DNA from: CAYNTG01 sp964400105
GTDB taxonomy: Bacteria > UBP14 > UBA6098
DNA length: 48,324 nt
Assembly: GCA_964400105.1 (NCBI GenBank)
Contig: CAYNTG010000008.1
Coordinates: 1 to 48,324 of the forward strand
Reading direction: 5' to 3'
Shown here: positions 15,421 through 24,163 of the stretch, one piece after another
Layout of the letters: each line of letters begins with the position of its first letter
How positions within the stretch are numbered: position 1 is the first letter of the stretch
The notes under the pieces: generated by a model
Told to the model about the DNA's origin: nothing
Databases searched by the model: none
What the model saw: only the letters and a program-made list of their open reading frames with translations
Position numbers and translations under genes: made by a program

Positions 15421-15441
15421 GGTAATACTTCGTGTGTTACC
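15421..15441 (+). promoter_or_regulatory. Leader hairpin upstream of the 2610-aa surface protein gene
   Basis: GGTAATAC (15421-15428) pairs with GTGTTACC (15434-15441), with one G-U pair and a TTCGT loop. No T-tract follows, so it is more likely to stabilise or regulate the leader than to terminate. I do not recognise a known riboswitch. Confidence 0.4.
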
Positions 15442-15552
15442 ATAAATGCGGGCGCTAAGTTCCTTAAAAACATAGGGATAAGGGCGCTAAAGAATGTTAA
15501 TTCAAAACGTGTTCCTCTAAAAAGAGCATTTTTAAAGGGAGAGGAGTCGAAG

Positions 15553-18500
15553 ATGAAAAAGGTCTTGTTATTTGTTTTGGTTGCGATCTTCGCAGCTACG
15601 GGTATTGCCAGTGTCTATACAGACAGGGCTGTCTCCGCGATGGATTATGTTACAGATCCGGCTAACGGATTGTATCATTCAGCCGAGGGGCTTCCGTGGA
15701 TAGATACTGATCCGACGAATCCAGCGGCCCCGGTGATGGACAATCAAGCGCCTTCTTATCTTGGCGCGTATTTTTATTCAACAGCCGCATTGATCGCGGG
15801 TATGCACGCTACCGGCGTGAATATTCCATACGCGGACAACGCGGTCGAGCGAGTGTTCATCGAGAATTTCAACAGCAATGGACATCCCGTAGCAGGGGTT
15901 GAACCATGGTGGAACGAGAGCACGAATTTTCTCTCGTTCATGCCGGACAGCATGTTGATGGGCGACGCCTATATTCCGTGGCGTCTCGACCCGATGATGA
16001 CACCGCCATCGAGCGCGAACGAGGTCTATCTCGAGCGGGTGCTTTGGAGCATGTATTTCCTGACGTTGACCAACGATCTGGAATACACGCCATATATCGC
16101 CAAGACGCTCAGGGGTATCCGCCAGAACCCGACGTTCTTCGACGCGGGTTCGGGTGCCATTAAATATAATGGCACGACGAACACCTATCTCACCGCGCTT
16201 TGGGGATTGACCCTCGAGAGCTACATGAGATCGTTCGAGCTTTATCCGGTGCGTGCGCGCATCGATCCCCCGCCGGTGCCCGATTACGACTGGACCGAGG
16301 AGTCCGAGGCGGCGTGGCTTTATATCCAGACGATGCTGGATTATTACTTCAACATCACTCTTCCGGGTTGGTGGAGCACATACAGCTCACCACCTATTTC
16401 GGCCACGATGGCGCCGATGTCGGCTTCGCGCGGTCTCGAAAGATGGGAATATCTTCCGGTTATAATGTTCGCCGCAATTTCCGGCAACACGGTCGCCGCA
16501 GAGACCCTTTGGACGAATAACGTTGACGACGTTGCTTTCAACACATGGCGCGACGATGTTATCGATTATTTCCGCGACGGCCCGATCTGGGACGGAACGC
16601 GGTGCGTTTATGCTCCGACGGGAAGATGGCCCGGTGTGAATGCATTCTTCGAGTTAGCTAATCTCGAGATGTATCGCACGTTGGTCGAACCGGTTTATGC
16701 CCAAGCGATAATCGATCGCGAAGATAACTATTGGGAACCGACTTTGTGGGACGGTAGCTATTACGAGCAATCTACAGTTTGGAACTCGACGGTGATATGG
16801 AATGGGCTTCACGCCTTTGCGCTGGCCCATTTGCCTTCGGTCGAAATTACATCTATTTGGAGCGATCTCCCCAGCATGGGAACAGCTCCTTACGATTATA
16901 ATGCAAATACAGCGCAGGATCATTTCGTTACGGTTCGCGTGACCAACAACGGTCTCGTGGCTGTGGACGATCTGGTTTTGACCTTCGACGAAACGTATTT
17001 CTCGGGTGCTCGCTCCGATATGGTCGCGGTTCCGAGAATCGAACCGGGCACATATGCCGATGTTACCTACGATGTCGGCGGCCCGGGGATGGCCGGAGAT
17101 CATACTATCGTTACCGACTTTGTGGGTATCGCTCATATCGCCGGTTACACGATAATCGACAACGACCTTCTCGTTAATGTTCAAGACCCGGCGGAAGCCG
17201 ACGTCGCATTTTCCGGCGGAAGCGTGGAGAGCGCACCGCTTAATCCGTTCATCACTATCGGCCAGGAGTTCGAGTTCGAGGTCGAGATTCAGAACGACGG
17301 TGGCGCTGCGATCCGCGAGGTCGAGATCGACCTTTCGCAGTCCAGCCCGTATGGCCTTATCTTAGATTTCACCGATGGAACGCATTTCTCCGGCGTCGTG
17401 GACATTCAGGGCGGCACGAGCGGCAGTGTGTATTTCCGCGCTATCGCTCCGATGGGAGTCGGCGCCATGCTTGGCGACGACATTCTCGTCGATGTCGATC
17501 TGGTTCGCGCGGTCGATGAAAACACCCTCGCGGATATTGCTATTCCGGTTCCGCTTGCGGACGGCGATGAGGATTTCGATATTCAATATCCACCGTCGCT
17601 CACGGTTACCGGCATCGCACCGGCACCGTATTGGCTCAACGCTACGAACACGGTCGATCTGACTGTTTCGATAAGCAATGCCGCCGGCGATTATGCCACG
17701 GCCGACAGATTCGATATCTACGATCAGGTTGTCGAGCTTATAGCATCGACGGTCGGCGGGGTTGGCGGAGTCGATCTTCCTAGCGTGGCTCCGGTGAGTA
17801 TTGCAGCCGGCGTGACCGGCGATGTCGTATTCACACTCAGCAACGAGGGCGTTACCGAGAACGCGGTGGTCGATGTCGATTACACAGGAAATTACCACGA
17901 CGGCAACGACGGCTTGATCGCCGAACCGACGGCAAGCCCGTTGACATACTTTGCCGCAAACAATATGGGAATAGATGTTCTCGCGCCGACGGTCAACCCG
18001 ATTGCTCCGGTTGCCGGGGCTGCATGGCCGGGCGACAATGTTGTCCAGATAGACGCTGACGATAATCTAAGCGGCGTCGCCACCGTCGATATTTATCTTC
18101 TCGACGAGGTTGGCGGACAATATTGGAACTTCACCACCGGCGTTTGGCAGGCCGGTTTCTATGATGTTAGTTTGCTTTATAGCGGCGGTTCCGGTTATTG
18201 GGAAGCGACGCTTGCCGATCATCCGACCGGCGAATACATTATGTATATCGACTGCGGAGATTATGCCAGCAATGATATGCCGACCGATTACGTTCCGCTG
18301 GGCGATGTCGAATATATCGATCTTGTTACTATCGGTGCGGATCTTTGGCGCGGAAGCCCTGCGGCTCTGTTGCCACCAGGAACGCTATACGATTACGAAT
18401 GCGATTGGAACTGGACATATCGCTGCAGCGTGATGGTCTATAATCCTTCCGCTTACTTGATCGAGGATGTAATCCTTAATCTTTACAGCATTTCGCCGCA

Positions 18501-21500
18501 GACGCAGGCGGGCATCGTCGATTTGACAGGGCCGATCGATATTCCGACCCTTACGACCATTTGGTATGTGTTCGATGTTACCGCACCGGCGATAAGCTTC
18601 ATGGATTCGCTTTATGCTCATACCGTCGATGGAACTTATAACGATGGTTTCGGAGACAAGCCTATAGCGGAACGTATCCTGGATAATAACCTATTAATCA
18701 AGGTCGAAAAACCGGTCGATTTATCGATAGTCGAGACATGGGTCAAACCTATGGAAATCGAAAACTGGCTCGGCGATCTTACCGACGATATCGAGGATAC
18801 GGCTCTGGTTACGATGGGACAGCAGTTCTATTATTACTCTACCGTGCGTAACGAGGGCGAGGACAAGATTGAACAGGCTCAGATTTATCCTTTCCAGAAC
18901 CCGAACATGGGAAGCTCGATTAGCAGGGTTACTCCGTCGAGCTGGATTGTCGATCTCGAGGCCGGCGAGGAGCAGACTTTCGAGTTCCTCGTTACGGCAT
19001 CGACGATGAACAGCGGCGACTGCCCCGTTCAGTTCGATCAGGACATGGGTCTCGATTTCTTCACGGCGTCGTTCACGGCGCACAACCACGAAATGGGTTA
19101 TGTTACCGGGCTTAGCTCGGCGCCGGACGATCGCGCGCCTATCGGCATTCAGGAAAAGCCCGATCTTATTACCGACGACATGGCCGTCGATGGCGTGAGT
19201 TATCCCGGAGATGTCATTTGGATCAACATGACGAACACCGTTACGTTCGATCTATGGTTATACAATGATTCGGCTTCTTGCGCGACTCCGCCATTTGACG
19301 ATCGCGCCGCCGCCGACAGGATTCTCGGCCATCCGGTCGATTTCCCCGCACTTCTCATGTTCTGGGATTACACGGCCTGGGATCCATTTGTGGATTATCG
19401 GACGGACGCGAATATCAATGGCCTCGAAGCGCTTTCGGCCACCGAGCATATCGTTTGGCCGGGTGACATCACTCAACTTAACTGGGAACTTTCGTGGAAC
19501 GGCACCTACGCCGGTACCTACGAGGGTGTCTGGTGGGTTGTCGATGAGGTATTCTACGGCGACAACAACGATCAACTGAATCTACACGCGGATAACAGCC
19601 CGCACTGCGACACATTCCCATTCTGCGGCCCGAACTTCATGGGCATCGATGTATCGAAGCCTTTATGCGAGATCGTTTGGCCGTGGGATTCGGTCTATCA
19701 GGAATTCCCCGAAACGATGCTTGTGTTGGCTTCGGATAACGTTTCCGGATTGGTTCCGGATAGCGTCATGGTTCAATTCGAGGACCCGACCGGCGCCATT
19801 TATAACGGAACGATCTGGGGAACCGGAGATGCCTGGTTCACCGCACATTACGATATTACATACGGCGCGGACACGTTCTGGTATGATACACCGACTCCGA
19901 CCGAAGAGGGATGCTGGACGTATAGAGCTTATGCTTACGACGTTGCCGGCAACCAGTCGATTATCGACGAAGTCGGTTTCATCTGGGATGCCACCGAACC
20001 GACATGCGATATAATTTCGCCGACAGATGGATTTTACAGCTACACTGCAACGAACGTATGGGATCGACTTATCGAGATTTGGGCACTCGACGACACGACT
20101 GCGGGCAATGATTGTGTTTCGCATGTCGAGTATGTCTATGTGGCTATCTTCGACATTATCGACAGCGTTTGGTGGGACGGCAGCGGATGGCTCGCTTCCG
20201 GAACCGGTATATGGTTAGAATGCGATCCTACGGCGGACCCCGAGGTTTGGGAATATACCGGATATACCGATATGAGCAGTGTTCAACTCAAGGTTCTGAG
20301 TTGGGTTCACGACAGCGCTGGTAATTTCGGACCTCCTTGCGATACGCTCGAATATATTCGTGTTGACGAGGATGTCCCGAACAGCGTCCTGCGCAACAGG
20401 TTCGACGTCGAGCTTCCCAATATGTGGTTCGTCGATGATACCGATTGGGATACGGACATGCAGGATAAGCTCTGGGGCGACGCCGAGGATTACTTCACGC
20501 GCGTCGATTCCGTCCGTTACTCGGTTTGGGATAGCCTGAACGATTCATATTGGAACGGCGCGGGCTGGGATCCGTCTTCCGGCGAAATCTGGAACGAGCC
20601 GGATGAGTATAACTACGACGGAGGCGGCTGGAACACGCCGGATTCTCCATCGCACGCTCCGGGAATTGCCGAGGGAATCGGCAAGGTTCTCGCATGGAAA
20701 ACGGAATTCGATAATCCTGGATTCGGATACTACAGGGTTCGTAGCAAGTCTTATGACGATCTCGGCCACGCTGAACCGGGATTCGACGACGAGAACGAAA
20801 AGGTTCTTGTATTCGATAATTGCGCTCCGGTCATTCATCCGAGGTATCCGGATGCCGGCGCGGTCTATTATATCTGGGAATGGGTCGATAGCATGGTTGT
20901 GTATGCATGGGACAGCTGCGGCTGGAGCATGGGTGGCGGAATGGGTGCGCCTGTCGATGAAGTAAGATTCTGGATTCTCAATCCCGACGGCAAATATTGG
21001 GGTTACTTACCGTTCCTCGGATGGCGCTGGTGCGATTTCGAAATGTCTGTCTCTGGTGTTCAGGTTAACGATAGCCTTTGGAGACCGATTAATATCCCGT
21101 TGATTTCAGAAGAAGGCACATACACGATGTTCGTTCGCGCCTGGGATTTCAATGGCAACATGACATTGAATGCATGGAGCTGGACGATAACGGTTTCCGG
21201 CGAGTTCCTGACGATCGAGGCTCTTCCTGCCGACCCCGGCAGGGACTGGTACTTCGTGGATGAGCATTTCACGCTTCAGACGATAGCATGGAGCCATCCG
21301 GGCGTTCCAGATGTGAGCTTCGCCCACGAATTCACCTTCGGCGATAATATGCCGCTTCCTGAGAATTTCGAGATTCTCACTCCGGAGCCGCACTATGCGT
21401 TCCGTGGAACACTCGAGGTCGAATGCGTTTGCCATCCTCCTGTGCTTGGTCTCGAGGCCTTTGTGGATGTTCCGAGCAGCGGTCTTCCACGAGCTTCGAC

Positions 21501-23385
21501 CGATCCGATCGACATCATTCAACTTGTCGACGGCGATCTCGGCGGGTTCGTGATCGATAACGACGGCGATCAGGGTAACTGGATGTGGCTGCATCACAAT
21601 CGCACCACGCAGGACCCGGATTACACCGGTGTGGAGCCGATCGACACTATATCGGTCAAGATTCTCAACTATTATTATTTCCGCGATACCGACACATCGC
21701 CGGCGACCGGCGACACGAACTGGCAGCCGCTGGTTCTCAATGCGAATGCCAGTGACGGCGACAGCGTGAGGTGGATGTTCGGCAATGCGAATACGTTCAT
21801 CGAATACGATTACAGCATGATCGCCGAGGTTCGGATTCAATGGTTGGGCGATATCGTGTTCACGGATAGGTTTATGCTCGGAAGCGGGCTGCCTGTGGAT
21901 AATATTCCACCGCAGACTGTGGACGATCTCGTTATCGGTCTCGAAGGCGGCGCGATCCGCCTCGATTGGCCGGAGGCGAGACTCGGTTCCGACCTTGCGG
22001 CGACCCCGGAGATAAACCCAGAGGTGAACATCACATACGATGTCTATCGCTTCACCGATCCGGATGCCGATCTCGACGCGAGAGCGGCGACACCGACATG
22101 GAGCGTTTCCGATACGTTCCTCGTCGATGCAACCGGCTCGGGCGATGTTACCACGCCTTACTACTATACAGTAAAGGCTAAAGACTACGAAAGCCAGATA
22201 AGCCCGGGTTACACCGGCTACGTCGGCGAGGTCGATTACAATATCGGCGTCGGCTGGAACGCGATGGCGTATCCGCTTCCGGTGGACGGTCTTGTGGATC
22301 CAATGGATTATGTCGCTCACACTGGGGTTGCGCTTGGCGATATGTATGCATATGCCAATCCGCCCTCCGTCTGGGAAGAGGTTCTCGTTGGACCGATTTC
22401 GTATCGCGCTCTGAGCAATACCGGCGACGAAGACCTTCTCGTCTATTCGCCGACTTACAGCGGAATCGCAACATGGACTGGCAATGTTCCATCGGATATG
22501 AGTCTGATTAACTTCGATCTCGACGCTGGATTCAATGGAATCATGATTCCGCTCGACCGCAGTGATCTGGCTATGGCGAGCGATCTTTACTACGAGCTGG
22601 ACGGCATGGGGTTGAACCCGGTTACGGTGGCTCGCATGGTTTCGGGCGCTGGTTGGGAGAACATCTTTGTCATCGACGGCACGCCGCATTTCGATTTCTC
22701 GATCTATCCGGGTCAGTCTTATCTGGTTTGGGTTGATGATGGCGGAACGTGGCCGGATGGTTCGCGCCGCAGGCCGATTCTCGACAGAAAGATCGGACAC
22801 ACCAGCGACGCTATCCCGATGCCGCACAGCATGGTGATCCCGGTTTCCGCCGACGACGGTGCGGAACTGAGCGAGGTTGCCGCGACTGCGGTTTGGGGCA
22901 AGCAGACGATGGAGTGTGCCATCGATAACGGAATGATCATGGTCGAGTTCAGCCGATTCGAGAATATCGAAATGGGCGATCAGATTCTCGTCCGGATCGA
23001 GGCCGATGGCGGCGCTTATATTGGCGAGACGATGGTTACGGTTGGTTGCGGACCGGTTGAAATATCGAAGAATGTTACACTGGCTAAGGTTGCGCCGACC
23101 CTGCCGGATGAATTCGCGCTTCGGGCAAACGTCCCGAACCCGTTTAATCCGGTGACGTCGATCGCATTCGACCTCCCCGAGGACGCGCAGGTTAGCCTTT
23201 CGATCTACAATATAACAGGTCATCTTGTGCGCGAGGTTGTGGATTGCAAGCTCGACGCCGGATATCACAGCGTTGTGTGGGATGGCCTCGACGGCAGTGG
23301 TCGGGTATCGTCGGCCGGCGTGTATTTCTACATGCTCAAGGCCAACGATTTCACGGCCAAGCGTCGGATGATGTTGGTGAAGTAG
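15553..23385 (+). CDS. Giant secreted multidomain surface protein (2610 aa) with sorting domain
   Basis: A signal peptide (about 1-19) leads into an unrecognised, apparently alpha-helical, Trp/Tyr-rich domain of about 410 residues (20-430). CARDB-like beta modules follow (about 435-800). Then come Ig-like modules carrying a Trp-rich YWNG..W signature (about 855, 1394, 1539, 1666 and 1814) with ending phrases such as AYDVAGN and AWDFNGN. A fibronectin-III-like segment starts near 2117, a VGWNAMAYPL module near 2232, and the sorting domain near 2528 (PNPFNPVTSIAF to MMLVK). No catalytic motif is evident, so a structural or adhesive surface role is inferred. It is strongly acidic. It has its own promoter and a 3' hairpin. 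Confidence 0.9.
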   Translation: MKKVLLFVLVAIFAATGIASVYTDRAVSAMDYVTDPANGLYHSAEGLPWIDTDPTNPAAPVMDNQAPSYLGAYFYSTAALIAGMHATGVNIPYADNAVERVFIENFNSNGHPVAGVEPWWNESTNFLSFMPDSMLMGDAYIPWRLDPMMTPPSSANEVYLERVLWSMYFLTLTNDLEYTPYIAKTLRGIRQNPTFFDAGSGAIKYNGTTNTYLTALWGLTLESYMRSFELYPVRARIDPPPVPDYDWTEESEAAWLYIQTMLDYYFNITLPGWWSTYSSPPISATMAPMSASRGLERWEYLPVIMFAAISGNTVAAETLWTNNVDDVAFNTWRDDVIDYFRDGPIWDGTRCVYAPTGRWPGVNAFFELANLEMYRTLVEPVYAQAIIDREDNYWEPTLWDGSYYEQSTVWNSTVIWNGLHAFALAHLPSVEITSIWSDLPSMGTAPYDYNANTAQDHFVTVRVTNNGLVAVDDLVLTFDETYFSGARSDMVAVPRIEPGTYADVTYDVGGPGMAGDHTIVTDFVGIAHIAGYTIIDNDLLVNVQDPAEADVAFSGGSVESAPLNPFITIGQEFEFEVEIQNDGGAAIREVEIDLSQSSPYGLILDFTDGTHFSGVVDIQGGTSGSVYFRAIAPMGVGAMLGDDILVDVDLVRAVDENTLADIAIPVPLADGDEDFDIQYPPSLTVTGIAPAPYWLNATNTVDLTVSISNAAGDYATADRFDIYDQVVELIASTVGGVGGVDLPSVAPVSIAAGVTGDVVFTLSNEGVTENAVVDVDYTGNYHDGNDGLIAEPTASPLTYFAANNMGIDVLAPTVNPIAPVAGAAWPGDNVVQIDADDNLSGVATVDIYLLDEVGGQYWNFTTGVWQAGFYDVSLLYSGGSGYWEATLADHPTGEYIMYIDCGDYASNDMPTDYVPLGDVEYIDLVTIGADLWRGSPAALLPPGTLYDYECDWNWTYRCSVMVYNPSAYLIEDVILNLYSISPQTQAGIVDLTGPIDIPTLTTIWYVFDVTAPAISFMDSLYAHTVDGTYNDGFGDKPIAERILDNNLLIKVEKPVDLSIVETWVKPMEIENWLGDLTDDIEDTALVTMGQQFYYYSTVRNEGEDKIEQAQIYPFQNPNMGSSISRVTPSSWIVDLEAGEEQTFEFLVTASTMNSGDCPVQFDQDMGLDFFTASFTAHNHEMGYVTGLSSAPDDRAPIGIQEKPDLITDDMAVDGVSYPGDVIWINMTNTVTFDLWLYNDSASCATPPFDDRAAADRILGHPVDFPALLMFWDYTAWDPFVDYRTDANINGLEALSATEHIVWPGDITQLNWELSWNGTYAGTYEGVWWVVDEVFYGDNNDQLNLHADNSPHCDTFPFCGPNFMGIDVSKPLCEIVWPWDSVYQEFPETMLVLASDNVSGLVPDSVMVQFEDPTGAIYNGTIWGTGDAWFTAHYDITYGADTFWYDTPTPTEEGCWTYRAYAYDVAGNQSIIDEVGFIWDATEPTCDIISPTDGFYSYTATNVWDRLIEIWALDDTTAGNDCVSHVEYVYVAIFDIIDSVWWDGSGWLASGTGIWLECDPTADPEVWEYTGYTDMSSVQLKVLSWVHDSAGNFGPPCDTLEYIRVDEDVPNSVLRNRFDVELPNMWFVDDTDWDTDMQDKLWGDAEDYFTRVDSVRYSVWDSLNDSYWNGAGWDPSSGEIWNEPDEYNYDGGGWNTPDSPSHAPGIAEGIGKVLAWKTEFDNPGFGYYRVRSKSYDDLGHAEPGFDDENEKVLVFDNCAPVIHPRYPDAGAVYYIWEWVDSMVVYAWDSCGWSMGGGMGAPVDEVRFWILNPDGKYWGYLPFLGWRWCDFEMSVSGVQVNDSLWRPINIPLISEEGTYTMFVRAWDFNGNMTLNAWSWTITVSGEFLTIEALPADPGRDWYFVDEHFTLQTIAWSHPGVPDVSFAHEFTFGDNMPLPENFEILTPEPHYAFRGTLEVECVCHPPVLGLEAFVDVPSSGLPRASTDPIDIIQLVDGDLGGFVIDNDGDQGNWMWLHHNRTTQDPDYTGVEPIDTISVKILNYYYFRDTDTSPATGDTNWQPLVLNANASDGDSVRWMFGNANTFIEYDYSMIAEVRIQWLGDIVFTDRFMLGSGLPVDNIPPQTVDDLVIGLEGGAIRLDWPEARLGSDLAATPEINPEVNITYDVYRFTDPDADLDARAATPTWSVSDTFLVDATGSGDVTTPYYYTVKAKDYESQISPGYTGYVGEVDYNIGVGWNAMAYPLPVDGLVDPMDYVAHTGVALGDMYAYANPPSVWEEVLVGPISYRALSNTGDEDLLVYSPTYSGIATWTGNVPSDMSLINFDLDAGFNGIMIPLDRSDLAMASDLYYELDGMGLNPVTVARMVSGAGWENIFVIDGTPHFDFSIYPGQSYLVWVDDGGTWPDGSRRRPILDRKIGHTSDAIPMPHSMVIPVSADDGAELSEVAATAVWGKQTMECAIDNGMIMVEFSRFENIEMGDQILVRIEADGGAYIGETMVTVGCGPVEISKNVTLAKVAPTLPDEFALRANVPNPFNPVTSIAFDLPEDAQVSLSIYNITGHLVREVVDCKLDAGYHSVVWDGLDGSGRVSSAGVYFYMLKANDFTAKRRMMLVK

Positions 23386-23395
23386 TCGGGATATA

Positions 23396-23423
23396 TCGAG
23401 GGGGAGCAAATGCTCCCCCTCGA
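23396..23423 (+). terminator. Perfect 12-bp hairpin after the 2610-aa gene
   Basis: TCGAGGGGGAGC (23396-23407) pairs with GCTCCCCCTCGA (23412-23423) around an AAAT loop. No T-run follows, so termination may be partial, or the stem may protect the mRNA end between this gene and the next. Confidence 0.65.
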
Positions 23424-23448
23424 ACCAAATTTATTGAGGGGAGGGATA

Positions 23449-24084
23449 ATGCGGTATATCATAATTGTATTTCTTGTTTTGGTGGCGACACTCGCTTTCG
23501 CGCAGGGCGAACCGCATTCGCTTTACGGAACTATCCAAAATTTAGATTCGACGATACCCTCGGCGGATTGCATAAATTTTTGCGCCTACTTCGGAATCGA
23601 GAGTCTGTGTTTCCCGGAGGATTCGGGAATCGGTCAGGTTCGTTATCTGGAAGGCTACGGCGTTTGGTTGATCCATATGGAGATATTCGATCCGGCTCCC
23701 GGCGACGGCGATGAGGTCGATATTCTTTTCTGGAACACCTGCAACGATGAGGGGGCTTCGATAGTTGTAACGATCGATACATTAGGGTCTTCGCAGGATA
23801 TTGGCGAAATTATGCTCGGCGTTATGGGTGTCGATGAAGGACGGATTCCCGGCGAGATTTCGATTAGAGCTTATCCAAATCCATTCAATGCGGAGTGCCG
23901 TATCGAGGGCGCTTCTTCGGTGGAGATCGTCGATATTACCGGAAAAATATTGCGGAATATCGATGGCGAAGGCTCGCTTATGTGGGACGGGCGTGACGAC
24001 TATGGACGCGATCTCCCATCGGGGATATATTTTATCAGCGATAGGAAAACGGGGCGATATAGCCGCGTGTTAATGCTTCGCTAA
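23449..24084 (+). CDS. Small secreted protein: PHxxYG two-Cys domain plus sorting domain
   Basis: This 211-residue protein consists of a signal peptide (MRYIIIVFLVLVATLAFA) and one domain of about 105 residues starting EPHSLYGTIQNLDSTIPSADC. The sorting domain follows directly (IRAYPNPFNAECRIE to SRVLMLR). The first domain recurs at the N-terminus of the 2347-aa and 1890-aa proteins, with two cysteines in matching places (ADC and NTC). I choose the ATG at 23449, preceded by GAGGGGAGGGA. An upstream in-frame ATG at 23410 lies inside the hairpin and is unlikely. The function is unknown; it is the minimal version of the larger neighbours. Confidence 0.87.
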   Translation: MRYIIIVFLVLVATLAFAQGEPHSLYGTIQNLDSTIPSADCINFCAYFGIESLCFPEDSGIGQVRYLEGYGVWLIHMEIFDPAPGDGDEVDILFWNTCNDEGASIVVTIDTLGSSQDIGEIMLGVMGVDEGRIPGEISIRAYPNPFNAECRIEGASSVEIVDITGKILRNIDGEGSLMWDGRDDYGRDLPSGIYFISDRKTGRYSRVLMLR

Positions 24085-24163
24085 ATAGGTTTTGATATTA
24101 TTATCAGGAGGACCATTTAAATTAAATCGCCTAAGAAATAGGCATAAAACAAAGGAGGGAACG

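Noticed and set aside
15421..15552. Known riboswitch upstream of the 2610-aa gene
   Set aside because: There is a hairpin and a repeated GGGCGCTAA, but no conserved core of any riboswitch class that I can recognise.
21106..23409. 767-codon minus-strand frame opposite the end of the 2610-aa gene
   Set aside because: Composition is Arg/His/Ile-rich as expected for the reverse of an Asp/Gly-rich gene; no ribosome-binding site, domain or signal peptide.
23410..23448. Upstream in-frame ATG for the 211-aa secreted protein
   Set aside because: It lies in the loop and stem of the 3' hairpin of the preceding gene and would disrupt the signal peptide; the ATG at 23449 has a strong ribosome-binding site.
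24092..24163. 24-codon N-terminal extension of the 2347-aa protein
   Set aside because: The ATG at 24164 has AAAGGAGGGA upstream and begins a normal signal peptide.
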